The notes: a model not told the origin generated them from the letters alone. Positions 42,580 to 53,730 are shown, counted from the stretch's first letter. The stretch is DNA of 64,000 bases from Pseudoips prasinana (GCA_951640165.1 OX621256.1:2914001-2978000), one strand, 5' to 3'. Made by a program: numbers and translations.

Positions 42580-42990
42580 TCAGCCCGTCTGCCAAGCGTG
42601 GTGATTATGGCATATCGCTCCAAATGATAAACACAACTCCATTGTGGAAATATTTGTCTTTTGTGGGGGCCTTTGTACAGTAGGAAGCGTCATTCGGCTG
42701 ACATGAAGAAGGTTATCATCCTCGGCCTGATATCATCTACTCCTGGACATAGGTCCCAAAATTTCTACAACGTCCCTATTAGGAGAGGTTTGTCATATTC
42801 ACCGCGCTAGTCATGCAAGTTGGCGACCGCAGTTGCAGATGGTAGCTAGTACATAGGTTTGCTGCTGCCCGACTACTAGCTGCAGGTCCTTTAGTCTATC
42901 CTTCAGTCGCCTTTTTCGACATCCACAGGATTTAATAGGGTAGCTCTGTTATCTTTCTGAGCCAGGAACCACACGCACAGTATGTTACGG
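42580..42990 (+). repeat. Diverged family H-type repeats, two pieces
   Basis: 42580-42720 resembles 3920-4041 (CCGTCTGCCAAGCGTGGTGA). 42720-42990 is a reverse piece with AGTTGGCGACCGCAGTTGCA and TCGCCTTTTTCGACATCCAC, like 52910-53165. Confidence 0.5.
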
Positions 42991-43090
42991 AGCTCAAAAA
43001 AATTACATCCTTGTTTTCGCTCACAAACTAACGGTAGCTACTACCCATATTTAAAACGCAAGACTAGAACACCCATATGAAGAGGTTTCG

Positions 43091-43225
43091 ATTGATAAGA
43101 TAAGATAAGAACTTTATTCACTAAAGATATGGTTACATAAGGTTAGGTACATAATATTGGTTCCCGACATATCTACCCTTAGAGGGCATGCGAATAATTT
43201 ATTAATCATACATATCGTATATTGA
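43091..43225 (-). mobile_element. LINE 3' end with (GATAA)n tail
   Basis: GATAAGATAAGATAAGAACT is the reverse of the (TTATC)n tail seen on the complete LINE at 41840, then ATTCACTAAAG; only the UTR is present. Confidence 0.55.
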
Positions 43226-43400
43226 TATAGAAAAGAAAGAAAGAAAAGAAAATTTATTGCTAACATTGCAAGACACACTTTACACACAATTATAAGTCTT
43301 GTCAATATAAAACAAAAATTGTTAATATTCAAGTGGGTGCATGTGTCTGTCAATTGCAGCAAGTAGGTATCCAGTTCAGCATTAGCCAACCCAGGGGCGT
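43226..43400 (-). mobile_element. LINE 3' end with GAAA-rich tail
   Basis: AGAAAGAAAGAAAAGAAAAT, then a UTR-like stretch to about 43400. Probable second insertion beside the previous one. Confidence 0.4.
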
Positions 43401-43454
43401 GGCACTGATTTTCAACTGGACCCTCTTATGTCTAAAAAAAAAACTTGTGTGTAC

Positions 43455-43632
43455 TTATGTACACGCGTTAGAAGTTATACTTCTTAATATACAACTTGAA
43501 CATAGTTATCAATTTTCATACCACCTAGAACTAACTTCATGCTGTTAAATTTTTTGGTGTCGGTGTGCGCGCGCATCGTAAAAATTCACTCTCATCATTT
43601 TTCTCCATCGCGCCAAAAGAAGTATAACTTCA
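43455..43632. mobile_element. MITE with GAAGTTATACTTCTT ends
   Basis: Left GCGTTAGAAGTTATACTTCT, right AAGAAGTATAACTTCAATAA. The end sequence is itself nearly palindromic. Interior with GGTGTGCGCGCGCATCGTAA. Confidence 0.6.
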
Positions 43633-44133
43633 ATAAAATAGAATAATTGCATTATATCGTTATATATTGATAAATATGATACATACACAAATATATACTT
43701 ATAAAGGATATGAATAATAAAGGGAATAATACGAAAACTAATAATATTGAAATATCTACGACTGTATTGTGTGTACTTTGTTTGTAAAATAAAATAATAA
43801 TATCTGAAGTACTAAATCACATACATATATATTTTGATTGAAACAATAGGTTGCATTGGCTAACGTCTCGATTAGTTTTATATAAAAAACAAACGCTATT
43901 ACGACAGAATTCCGAAGTAAACAAAATAAAAACATTTTGAAAAATATTAATAAATGCAATTTCTAAAGTGCTAGAAGGCCACTGACAATAGCAATGGATG
44001 CGTCATTATAATCCTATTAAATCATTATTAGGTGATTTTTCTTTATTTTATGAACGAGATTTTTTTTTCTGATTTACCACCACAAAATATTGTTGTACCT
44101 TTGATTTTTTTTTAATTTGTACCTACTATTCAT
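43633..44133. other. No recognisable feature
   Basis: AT-rich; nothing recognised. Confidence 0.4.
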
Positions 44134-44330
44134 TATGCACCGTGAACCGGAAGACGCAGCGTGGGCAGGGCCCCTAAAGGTGGACCGACAATCTTGCAAG
44201 GGTCGCGGGAAGCTGCTGGATGCGGGCAGCGTAGGACCGGCTATTGTGGAGATCCTTGAGAGAGGCCTTTGTCCAGAGTGGACAAAGGCCAAAGTTCTTT
44301 CGGCTAATATGATGATGATGATGATTCATA
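44134..44330 (+). mobile_element. RTE LINE 3' fragment
   Basis: CGTGAACCGGAAGACGCAGC to GAGGCCTTTGTCCAGAGTGG, with a short duplication of GTGGACAAAGGCC, and an ATGATGATGATGATT tail. Confidence 0.82.
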
Positions 44331-44374
44331 ATTGGCTCTCAGGTGTTCTAGTCTTGCATTCTAAATAGTAATAT

Positions 44375-44645
44375 ACCGTCGATTACCGTAGCCTAGTTGA
44401 TAGTGCTCCTGCCCACGAAGCTGGTCAGGATCACCAGCCACGTTCGAATCCCGGTAAGTGCAAATATTTGTGTGATGAGCACGAATATTTGTTTCTGAGT
44501 CATGGATGTTTTCTATGTATTTAAGTATTTATCTATCTATATAAGTATGTATATCGTCGCCTGGTAAACAAGCTTTGCTTAGTTTGGGGCTAGGACGATC
44601 TGTGTGACATTGTCCCGAGATATTATTATATTATTATAAGTGTCC
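44375..44645 (+). mobile_element. SINE-B, full copy
   Basis: Head GTAGCCTAGTTGATAGTGCT with an insertion before the B box CGTTCGAATCCC, and TGTCCCGAGATATTATTATA at the end. Confidence 0.85.
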
Positions 44646-45131
44646 GAAAAAAAATCTAATTTTATTAGCTCTATAAAATACTGTGACACGGCCAGAATCT
44701 TCTGACTGTACATGTATTGATTAAATTACTTAACCTAAGAAGCTAATCTACGTATTTCAGATACAAGCTCCGAGCCACGTGACTAACCCACAAGTTGTAT
44801 ACACCAACTTTTGTTTATCTGTCTGACCCCACGTACGGAGCAAGCCTGATTAATCAGTAAACCGAAATGGAATTCTAATTAAAGAGAATCTCTTTACTTA
44901 TTCCTAGCTTCAATGTCAAAAACTAAAATTAAAGTAACGCATTACATTAAATATCAGTTTGAATGCAAATAAGATTTTGCGAACAGTTCCTGTAAAAAGT
45001 CTAATATATAACATTAAATTGATGAAATATATGAAAATAAATGCTTTATAAATTTAACTGGGAATGTGAGTCAAAACAAGAACCACAGGATTATACAACA
45101 CTTATGTATATATTTAAAGGGACAGAAAGAT
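44646..45131. other. No recognisable feature
   Basis: Nothing recognised. Confidence 0.4.
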
Positions 45132-45215
45132 TCTCGAGTATCGACCACGAACTGGAAGACGCAGCGAGGGCATTCTCCCTACAAGATGTACCGATGATCT
45201 CGTGAGGTAGAGGTA
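45132..45215 (+). mobile_element. RTE LINE internal scrap
   Basis: CTCGAGTATCGACCACGAAC to CCGATGATCTCGTGAGGT. Both ends are missing. Confidence 0.65.
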
Positions 45216-45504
45216 CGTTATATATATAAGAATATCTTTATTTCAGTAAAGCTTTACAAAGTATTAAGAATAACAGTGGTCCCAAGCTAGGCATTTTGCC
45301 TCTAACTTTTAATATCATCAGTAATACCAGTTTTAATGCAAATAAGATTTGGAAAAAGATCGTGTATAAAGTCCAATGTATAACAATAAATTGACAAAAT
45401 TTATAAAAATGAAGCTGTAAAAATTTAACTGGGAATGGAAATCGAACCAAGAACCACATATCTGTCCCCATATATAACTTGTCTGCCGCCGCACTCAAAT
45501 TTGA

Positions 45505-45763
45505 CGGTCACCATAGCCTAGTTGGTAGTGCTCCTGCCTACGAAGCTGGTGGTCCTGGGTTCGAATACCAGTAAGTGCGAATATTTGTGTGATGAGCATG
45601 AATATTTGTTTCTGAGTCATGGATGTTTTCTATGTATATAAGTATTTTATCTATCTATATAAGTATGTATATCGTCGCCTGGTACCCATAGTACAAGCTT
45701 TGCTTAGTTTGGGGCTAGGATGATCTGTGTGACATTTCCCCCAGATATTATTATTATTATTAA
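45505..45763 (+). mobile_element. SINE-B, full copy
   Basis: GACGGTCACCATAGCCTAGT, B box GGGTTCGAATACC, and an ATTATTATTATT tail. Closest to the 1109 copy. Confidence 0.88.
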
Positions 45764-45797
45764 TACAACACATATGGATTATGAAAGCAGAAAGGTT

Positions 45798-45915
45798 TCG
45801 TGGCGACCACGAATCGGAAGCGTGAGCAGGTCCCCTACAGATGGATGGTGGAGATCTTTGGGGTGGCCTTTCTACAGCTGTGGGATGATATGACGATGAT
45901 GATGATGATACTTTG
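45798..45915 (+). mobile_element. RTE LINE 3' fragment with internal deletion
   Basis: GTGGCGACCACGAATCGGAA, GGTGGAGATCTTTGGGGTGG and (GAT)n. Confidence 0.7.
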
Positions 45916-46048
45916 AACTATATAATGTATCTATGTTTCTTATATAATAAATTAAATTATTTACTGCTGGGTGGTGACTTTCAAGCTACAGTATACTAAT
46001 CATTTAAAGAGATAGTAAGTGTACTTGTTATTGATTCATTGCCCATAA

Positions 46049-46417
46049 ATAATAATGTCCTCCTAGCCGAATTTCGGCCACGGCGGCCAGTCTCAACAGA
46101 GATTAGCCATCTGCGCGGGACATTTTATATAGCTCAAGTGTGTGCCCAAACACAGGAGCACTTTCTATTCCATCACTCTCATGATCCGATGGGACGCCTA
46201 GGCGACACGACCGGAAAGAGGTCAGGTACAGGACCGACGGCTTTTATGTGCTCTCCGAGGCACGGGGGTATAATACCGCCAACTCCCAGACTTTGGGCTG
46301 ATGCTGAGATTTTTTTTTACAGAGAAGTCCCAAAATCACTTTTTGGCCCGACCCGGGATTTGAACCCAGGACCTCGTTCTCTGCGGGTTTACACGCTACC
46401 GCTAGACCAACGAGGCC
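46049..46417 (-). mobile_element. SINE-D, full copy
   Basis: The best-preserved copy. On the - strand the head is GCCTCGTTGGTCTAGCGGTA and GGGTTCAAATCCCGGGTCGG, followed by the body to the GGCCGAAATTCGGCTAGGAG end. Confidence 0.9.
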
Positions 46418-46418
46418 C

Positions 46419-46486
46419 ATAGCCAGATGCTCTCATCGGTCCGTAAGTGATTGGTGAGGGTAAGCAGCTAGGCTATGACTGGAACT
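46419..46486 (+). mobile_element. 5S-headed SINE, head fragment
   Basis: ATAGCCAGATGCTCTCATCG to GGTGAGGGTAAGCAGCTAGG; truncated after the A-box-like part. Confidence 0.6.
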
Positions 46487-46523
46487 CAAACAGATTTTAA
46501 ATATTTAATTAAATTGCTGTTCA

Positions 46524-46844
46524 CTAGCTGTGCCCCGCGGTTTTACCCGCGTTAAACTTTATAGATTATCACAGCTCCTCCTCCGTAGGTGATAGCGTGA
46601 TAATATGTAGCCTATATGTTGACCCGACCTTTTAGTAATATTTATGCCAAATTTTAAGTAAATCCATGCAGTACTTTTTAAGTTTAGCCTGGACATATAT
46701 ACAAACAAACAGATAAACAGACAAAAATTCTAAAAACAATATTTTTGGCTTCGATATCTATTGTAGATCACGCCCCAAGTTACCTTTTAAAAAAATATTC
46801 AATGTACAGTTTTGACTTTCCTACAATTTTATTATATTTATAGA
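46524..46844 (-). mobile_element. Non-autonomous Helitron
   Basis: 321 bp in reverse: CTAGCTGTGCCCCGCGGTTT at the 3' end with the CCGCGG...CCGCG hairpin, and TCTATAAATATAATAAAATT at the 5' end. Same length and family as 62252-62572. Confidence 0.87.
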
Positions 46845-47152
46845 TTTTTTACATTCGGGCATTTTAAAAAACAATGGTACCTATTTATTATCTCAATTAT
46901 TATAAGTTATATATATTATATGAAGTGATCCCAGACAGTAATATTGTACAAATTTTTATTATAATCTAAATATATTAAATAGGTATAAGTTATTATGTTT
47001 TAGATGACATTATTTAATTTTAATGTTTAATTATAATTACTCTAAAATTTATGTTGCTGTGCCCTTACAGGGTCCATAACTGTACCTAAGCTTTAAGCCT
47101 ATTGTTGTTAAACCTGCACTCACATTATGGTATGCAAATAAATGAATATGAA
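46845..47152. other. No recognisable feature
   Basis: Has a CTTACAGGGTCCATAACTGT phrase; nothing assignable. Confidence 0.4.
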
Positions 47153-47345
47153 TATAGGCTCGCGGTCAGTCCGTAGATGGGTGACCGCCAAAGCGGTTTA
47201 ATTTCTGAGCGTCTACGTGCTTTGGAGAGCACGGTAAGCTGTTGGTCCCGGTTGTAGTTATTAGTCGTTAAGCCATGTCAGAGGTCTACTGGGCGGCTTG
47301 AACAATTCTGACACCAGGGCAACCACTGCCCACACGATAAGTAAG
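47153..47345 (+). mobile_element. 5S-headed SINE
   Basis: GGCTCGCGGTCAGTCCGTAG, ATGGGTGACCGCC (5S C box-like), then the body and CCCACACGATAAGTAAG. The first part of the head is missing. Confidence 0.75.
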
Positions 47346-47496
47346 TACGCAAATGATTAGTTTAAGTTTGATATTGCTATAACCATTTAAAACGTTTTAC
47401 GGATTATACCCGTACTGTAACCAATTGTAAATACGTATAGCTCGAACGCAAAAATCATTGGAATTGGTTGTTCGATATAGTTCACCCCATTGTACG

Positions 47497-47990
47497 GGAC
47501 ACTTTCACAAACAAAAACTGTCCGATTTATATCTGACAGTTAGCCAGGGTTGTCGCGTAAAGGGTTGTAAAGGAAACATATTTATAAAAAAAAAGTCCGA
47601 TCCATATCTGACAGGTACAGTTGTCGCGTCACGAGTTGCAAAGGAATGATGTTTTATCAAACAGCTGTCCGATTTATATCTGACAGTTAGCTAGGGTTGT
47701 CGCGTTATGAGTCTACAGGGAAAGATATTCCAAAAAATCCGATTTATATCTGACAATTTGTTAAAGAAATCAAGTCACGAGTTATAAAGAAATGATGATT
47801 TGACAAAAACTGCCCGATTTATATCTGGCAGTTAGCTAGAGTTGTCGCGTAACGAGTTTACAGGGAAAGATATTCCAAAAAATCCGATTTATATCTGACA
47901 GTTTGTTAAAGTAATCTAGTCACGAGTTGTAAAGAAATTATGTGTTGACAAAAACTGCCCGATTTATGTTTGACAGTTAGCTAGGGTTAG
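47497..47990. repeat. Tandem array, seven units in a 145-bp dimeric period
   Basis: The core CCGATTTATATCTGACAG (with changes) recurs at 47522, 47597, 47669, 47739, 47814, 47884 and 47959. Spacings 75, 72, 70, 75, 70 and 75 make a higher-order 145-bp repeat in the second half. Most cores are flanked so that ACTGTC and GACAGT form a 6-7 bp stem. Confidence 0.9.
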
Positions 47991-47994
47991 TCAT

Positions 47995-48088
47995 TAGACA
48001 ATTAATACTTTGGCGATCACCCATCTATGGACCGATCGCTAGCCGAGTTACTTAACCTCGCCGATCACTTATAAACCGATGAGAAAAT
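47995..48088 (-). mobile_element. 5S-headed SINE, head fragment
   Basis: GGCGATCACCCATCTATGGA and GAGTTACTTAACCTCGCCGA, the reverse of the rRNA-like head. Confidence 0.62.
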
Positions 48089-48109
48089 CTACTAAATAAA
48101 TAAATAAAA

Positions 48110-48500
48110 ATAAAATAAAAAAGGTTTTTATTCGAGTAAACTTAAAAAAAAGCGCTTGTAAATAGTTAGAACATGTTTGTAGTAATACAGTGAAGTATAA
48201 ATAATATTTCTAGTTACACATTGTAGATATTTAGGGACACGGATTGTTAAAACATTTCTAAAATGTATTTTATTTAAATAGTAATGATATTTAGCTAGCT
48301 TGTATTAAGTTATTGTCAAGGAGATTATGTTTAGGTTTGATTATCGAAATTTATATTTTACTACATATTGTCTGAATGGTTCTGTAATAATAAAATTGAA
48401 TTCGTACCTTAATATAGTTAAAGTACGAATTCAATATTATTATTATTATTACGGACCTTGTGTTTATAACCACGGTCGCGCTTTAATGTTACCGCTTTAA
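48110..48500 (-). mobile_element. Family F retroelement, 3' end
   Basis: AAAGGTTTTTATTCGAGTAA to TATTGTCTGAATGG, then GGACCTTGTGTTTATAACCA. An inverted duplication of ATTGAATTCGTAC/GTACGAATTCAAT lies at 48396-48437. Confidence 0.68.
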
Positions 48501-48647
48501 ATCAAATATTGAAGCTGTTTAAGGTTCATCAAAATTGTAACAACTAATGTCCACATGTGCTAAGTGGTTTCCGGTCCAGAAAGAAGAACAGGATCACCCC
48601 ATACCATCCCGTGGGTGTCATAAACGGCGACTAAGACCAAATAGTCT

Positions 48648-48900
48648 GCTGTGTGGTGACGGCGACAAATATCAGAATCAGAATATCATCACCCCATCTC
48701 ATCCCGTGGGAGGCGTAGAAGTCGACCCGAGGGAATATCTACCAGAGGATGGGCAGCAGCTTCCTTCTGATTACTATGACCATCTTACTGCGATCGCCAA
48801 CCCGCCTGGCAAGCGTGGCGATTATGGCATATCCCCCCAAGACGATTCTTGAGGGAGGCTTGTCCAGCAGTGGACTTATTTAGCTGTAATGATGATGATG
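48648..48900 (+). repeat. Interspersed repeat family H
   Basis: CTGTGTGGTGACGGCGACAA to GCAGTGGACTTATTTAGCTG and ATGATGATGATGA. Preceded (48570-48640) and followed (48895-49070) by diverged related pieces. Confidence 0.65.
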
Positions 48901-49264
48901 AAGACCAAATAGTCGAGAAGCAGCACCTCCTGTGTACAAACTACCACCTAATTGCGGTCACCAAATCGGTGCGCGGTGACTACGGCAAACCCTTCCAACG
49001 GCAACGTTGGCAATTGGCAACGTTAAACCTTTGGGGAGGCTTATGTCTAGCTGTGGACGATGTCTGTTAATATATAATATCCAGATTCAAAGCAAATTAA
49101 GATATTCTATTATATAACAACATATTTATAGCGAAATTGCACCTCATCTTATTGAGACGACACATTCCCAAATTGCTGAAGTCTGGCGTAAATTTTGATC
49201 GATTTAGCTTCGCAATCCGACGTACCAATACTGCCAGAATTCTTGGAACGTTGCACGCAGGGAA

Positions 49265-49552
49265 GAATTTAGAATATGTTTTAGATATTATTATAAACTA
49301 AAGTTTATAAATTTTGATAATTAAACCTAAACATAATCTCCTTGAAAATAACTTAATAAAGCTAGCTAAATATCATTTTTGATTGTTATGTTAAGGATGG
49401 TTATAATATATATAAATATATTTTAATAATCCGTGTACCTAAATATCTAATATAACTAGAAATAATTATGTATACCTACTTAACTATATTACTACAAACA
49501 TGTTCTGACTATTTACAATTGCTTTTTTAAAGTCCACGTGAATATTAATAAC
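49265..49552 (+). mobile_element. Family F retroelement, 3' end
   Basis: AATTAAACCTAAACATAATC through CATGTTCTGACTATTTACAA and CACGTGAATATTAATA. + strand copy, like 35600. Confidence 0.68.
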
Positions 49553-49631
49553 GGAGGTCTACAATAACATGTTTGATTTTATATTGAATACTCTGCAGTT
49601 TTTTAAGTGATACTTTTTTATTCTATTGTTT

Positions 49632-49772
49632 CTGTCAAGCAATGTAGGGAACACCGTTACCATACATTTGGGCCATGAAAAGGGTTTTGGTTGCCATGTC
49701 ATACCGAATCGGAAATACTTCCGCATATAATTGATTCCATAGAGTGGAAGTTCCCAACCCTCCGTAAAGGAT
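49632..49772 (-). other. Open frame of unrecognised content
   Basis: On the - strand one frame reads DSFANILYGGLGTSTLWNQ, then LYAEVFPIRYDMATKTLFM and AQMYGNGVPYIA before a TGA. The composition looks protein-like, with balanced hydrophobic spacing, but I cannot assign a family and see no clear splice sites. It could be a decayed gene fragment or chance. Confidence 0.25.
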
Positions 49773-49960
49773 GTTAGCAAAGGAATCCTAAAATTAATCT
49801 GCCAGTGTGTATCGTTCGTATCTTAATGCAGAACCTGAATTGGTAGATGGTGCTGGTTCAAGAACAGCCGGACGATCAAATTAATGATTTCCCATTTTAG
49901 AGATTCGATTTTGAGATTATAAAAAAATATAGAATTAAATTTTTACTAGTAATTTTCAAC

Positions 49961-49995
49961 TCACACACACACAAAAACATACAAACACACGAACG

Positions 49996-50035
<40 letters not shown>

Positions 50036-50048
50036 AAAACACACACAT
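49961..50048. repeat. (CA)n microsatellite, interrupted
   Basis: The longest pure stretch lies within 49995-50034; imperfect on both sides. Confidence 0.92.
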
Positions 50049-50052
50049 CCTT

Positions 50053-50131
50053 AAACAATAATTGGAGTCTACACCACATGTAGTTGCAAATACATTGCAA
50101 CTACATGTGGTGTAGACTCCAATTATTGTTT
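50053..50131. repeat. Perfect inverted repeat, 37-bp arms
   Basis: Arms 50053-50089 and 50095-50131 are exact reverse complements with a 5-nt loop ATACA, directly beside the (CA)n tract. Confidence 0.95.
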
Positions 50132-50211
50132 GAAGTCTATTATGAAATTTTTGAAGTTAATCTTCTTTATGCTCGCTTCACTTGGGGAGTAATGTGGTGA
50201 ATGCTTGATTA

Positions 50212-50400
50212 GAGCGTTATGAAAAGTGTGATCGGGCTAGGCGAATGGAAAATTAGAGGGAGATACAGTGAAGTTGGAAAGAGAAAGAGTTACGTTTCGT
50301 ATATTACTGAAGGGGCAAAAGAAAGGTGCGAGCACATTTATTTATCTCTTTCTCTCCTAGCCAGTTATGTTTTAAATTTTACTTCAATCGTGTAGTCTAT
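50212..50400 (-). repeat. Interspersed repeat family G
   Basis: Reverse complement of the copy at 12835: GAAAAGTGTGATCGGGCTAG, GGAAAGAGAAAGAGTTACGT and AAAGGTGCGAGCAC. Confidence 0.55.
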
Positions 50401-50929
50401 ATCACACTCGTATTTTCTGTTTACCACAAAACATATAATACATTCTATGAACTCCAATTAAAATAAAACTGATCCTCCACGAAAATACAACGAAGCCAAA
50501 ACTAAATTTAGTAAAAAAATCTCAACATAAGCAAAATCAAAAAAGAGAATAAAAATGAAAACGTCAACCCTATCGGCTTGTTTATCGATACGACCGATGA
50601 TATGTAAACTGTTTCGTTGCAGTTTACTCGAGTGTGCAATCGATTGCATCGATAATAATCGGTATCGAATCTCGGCAACTTGATACAAATCGATTCGTTA
50701 TAGGCTAAAATATGGATGTGTTTTGAATGCTCGCTGTGTATTGAGGACATATTGAGGACGTCTCCTTTGAAGGATTATCCATCCACCTCGACAAATTGCT
50801 ACATTTTGAGAATATTATTATAAAAGGACTAAAGGGATGGATTATTTCTTGAACGATACTATTCTATGTAAAAGATATCCGAGGTTATGTATTTTAAAAG
50901 AGACGAGTATACAAAATCGTATTTAATTT
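50401..50929. other. No recognisable feature
   Basis: Nothing recognised. Confidence 0.4.
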
Positions 50930-51655
50930 TAAAAATCAGCCAAGTGCGAGTCGGATCGCACAACGAGGGTTCCATACAAACCTGTAGGTTTATAAGTAAA
51001 AGTTAATAGTGACTATTTAAGTTATTATAGACCTGAGTATCATACTACTATTACAAAGGCTAAAGATTGTGAGTGTGTATGCTTGTTACTTCTTCACGTC
51101 TAAATGGCTGTAGCGATGTTAGTAAAATTTGGTATGGAGTTAGCTGACACCCTGGATTGTAACACGCAACTACAATTTATAAAGATAACGCGAGAAAATC
51201 GCGGGGCACAGCTAGTTTGATATGACTTTTAATTGAATACCTTTACACGTTCATGAGGAAAGGGGTACTAAATTTTAAATTATTACTCATATTATTTTAT
51301 ATTTTTTGCAATTTTTCCTTTATCTATGCTATAAGACGTTGCTTAATACTAGATTTCAAGACTCTGTGATCACGGGAAGTACCCTGTAAGTTTTGATTCC
51401 CTTGTGAGTGTCGAAAATTAGCTGCAACGGCAAACTGCTGTATCTTTTGATTGCGTTAGCTTAGAAGTTTAATATTTTCAAATCTCCAAGAGACAGTAGA
51501 CCTGAGTATTTGATATAAATTCTAGCTTAAAACCTCTACACGTTCCAGACAAAAAGGGTCTTGACAGATAGATGGTCGGATCGACAGACAACAAACTGAT
51601 CCTATTAGGGTTCTGTTTTTTCGTTTCCAGATACGGAACCCTGAAAATGAATGCT
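50930..51655 (+). repeat. Interspersed repeat family M, split by a Helitron
   Basis: Left end CAAGTGCGAGTCGGATCGCA; right end ATAGATGGTCGGATCGACAG, CTGATCCTATTAGGGTTCTG and ACGGAACCCTGAAAATG. Diverged from the 42211 copy; the Helitron (51040-51214) sits in its left part. Confidence 0.6.
51040..51214 (+). mobile_element. Short non-autonomous Helitron
   Basis: TCATACTACTATTACAAAGG after A; ends CGCGGGGCACAGCTAG before T, with an ACGCGAGAAAATCGCGG hairpin. Confidence 0.85.
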
Positions 51656-51999
51656 GGTAGCACAGTATTTATTTACCGCGTAAAATTCGAGTGGGATCGA
51701 ACAATTCAGTTCGTTTGAAGCTGCCGTATTTGATTTTTCGTGATATTGAATCCGAAAAAAATTATGGACAAGTGTTGGGATTAATGTATGTATGTGTTTC
51801 AAACTAAAATTTACTTGCTGAATAGCCGAAAATGTTGCTTAAAACTCTATGGTGCATCGTGTACATTAGACGACCTAGACCTACTTTATTCTGGTAGACC
51901 ATGCACGAAGACATCGCAAGTATTATTAAAAAAAGCAGGAGTTCGACCCCTTATGAGATATTAAGAACTTAGTCACTAAGTGTACATCATTTTTATAAT
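51656..51999. other. No recognisable feature
   Basis: Nothing recognised. Confidence 0.4.
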
Positions 52000-52310
52000 A
52001 ATAATATCCTGGGACATTACTAACACGCGGCCATCTGATCCCAAATTAAGCAGAGCTTGCACTATGGAAACCAGATAACTCATAATATATTATATAATTA
52101 TGCACGCAAATATCTGTCTTGAGTGGGAATTTTTTTCTTGCCTGTTATATGGACTATTTTTAATGTACTTACTATCGATTTATTTCATAATATGTGACGT
52201 GCAAAAGTGTTCCTTGTGTGCCTAATTGCAATAAATGAAATGCTATTCAGACCTGCGTCGTGAAAGGCAAGAATTTAGCAGCCACGTCAACTGGTCCGTC
52301 AATTATTATT
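52000..52310 (-). mobile_element. SINE-A, interrupted
   Basis: Tail and body at 52000-52130 (CCTGGGACATTACTAACACG; TCTGTCTTGAGTGGGAA). A decayed head (AATTTAGCAGCCACGTCAAC) follows at 52250-52310 after about 110 bp of foreign sequence. Confidence 0.6.
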
Positions 52311-52639
52311 ATATTAGATATATCCTGACAGTTTTTATTACATACTGACAGTCAGTTACCGCTGGGGGCCGAATTCAGTACCATAAAGAGGAAACCCTGT
52401 TACACGGATTTTATACTCTGTGTCTTTTTTAGTTAGACGGCTTGGACCCTCGCTTGCCTCTATTTTCTTGTGAAGTAAGCTTTAATTAGTACTAGGCTCA
52501 AAAACATAACCAACAGTAGCAACCTAGCAAGCCCACATCCCTGACAATAGGTGTGTATGCGTAATAGATGCTAGGAAGCCACCCATTATTTTCTGGTCCT
52601 TCGAACCGGATTGGAGAATTTGCAACCTGCGTTCTCATT

Positions 52640-52775
52640 TATTTATTTATTTATACTTCAGTACAATGAAAATGTACATAGGCGGACTTAATGCCAAAGG
52701 CATTTTCTACCAGTCAACCTTAGGGTAGTGCAGAGAGATCATGGTAGGTGCACTTAGGTATAAAAAATGTATTTA
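52640..52775 (-). mobile_element. LINE 3' end (common lepidopteran type)
   Basis: TTATTTATTTATTTATACTT then AGGCGGACTTAATGCCAAAG and TTCTACCAGTCAACC, known to me as a frequent LINE UTR in moth genomes. Confidence 0.5.
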
Positions 52776-52909
52776 CTTATTATAATTATAAATAATAATA
52801 ATTAAGAATACTATCTATAATATATAAATATATACAATACGTACTATACATTTAATACTATACAATAAATACTATATGATTTTAAACTAATGAATACTAT
52901 ACTATAACA

Positions 52910-53165
52910 TACTCTCATCATCATCATCAATCTGATATGTTCCGGTGCTGAACAAAGGCTGCTCCCAAAGGTTTCTAACGTTGCCATTTGGAGGGGTTTG
53001 ACGTAGTAACCGTGCCTGGCATGCGAGTTGGCGACTGCAGGTGGTAGTTAATACACAGGAGGCGCTGCTGCCTGATTACCTGGTCCCTTAGTCGCCTTTT
53101 ACGACACCCACGGGATGGTGTGGGTTGCCCTGATATTACTTCTGGGGTGGAAACTAAACGGCTCA
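52910..53165 (-). repeat. Interspersed repeat, family H-related
   Basis: (ATC)n, GTGCTGAACAAAGGCTGCTC, CCTGGCATGCGAGTTGGCGA, then TTTTACGACACCCACGGGAT. Probably another RTE-type 3' end. Confidence 0.55.
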
Positions 53166-53485
53166 ACGGCAACCTGTGTAGGTAGTATGTAATCAAAAAT
53201 GTAAGCTCTTGTTTGTTTGGCATTTTTGGTGCATCGTGCAAACCTGCTCTATGGAATATTCGGGGACAAAACCAGCATAATAATAGGAAATTCGCCGATA
53301 ATAATTTACCACGAGCTGCGATAATGATCGTCGGTAAACTATAATAGAACATAGATTAATGATGTATTGTTTTAGTTTGCCATTAACATTACTGGAAAAG
53401 CCTGTGCTATGGTATATGTAGCAGCATAAACCACCAAAGCTCTTTTATTTAGAGTTACATTTTGGTACGTGATAATTTAAAATAA

Positions 53486-53662
53486 TCACACTAATATTAT
53501 AAAGGCGAAAGTTTGGGAGTGTGTGTGTTTGTTACTCTTTCACGCAAAAATTAGCGGATGGATTTTGATGAAACTTTGCAGTAATATAGCGTATATATCC
53601 GAATAACACATAAGCTATAAATTATAAAGTCTAACGCGGTTAAAACCGCGGGGCACAGCTAG
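53486..53662 (+). mobile_element. Short non-autonomous Helitron, well preserved
   Basis: TCACACTAATATTATAAAGG after A; ends ACGCGGTTAAAACCGCGG, GCACAGCTAG, before T. The hairpin CGCGGTT/AACCGCG is perfect. Confidence 0.9.
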
Positions 53663-53730
53663 TATAAAAATAATATCCTGGGAAATTAAGAAAGTGAACA
53701 ACAAGGGAATAAACCTAGGCGCACAGTCAG

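Noticed and set aside
46039..46422. 127-codon frame
   Set aside because: Lies wholly within SINE-D, and the same peptide appears in the other SINE-D copy at 11704; it is non-coding repeat sequence.
47497..47990. CRISPR-like regular repeats
   Set aside because: Units are tandem and diverged with no unique spacers, in a eukaryotic genome; it is a satellite-type array.
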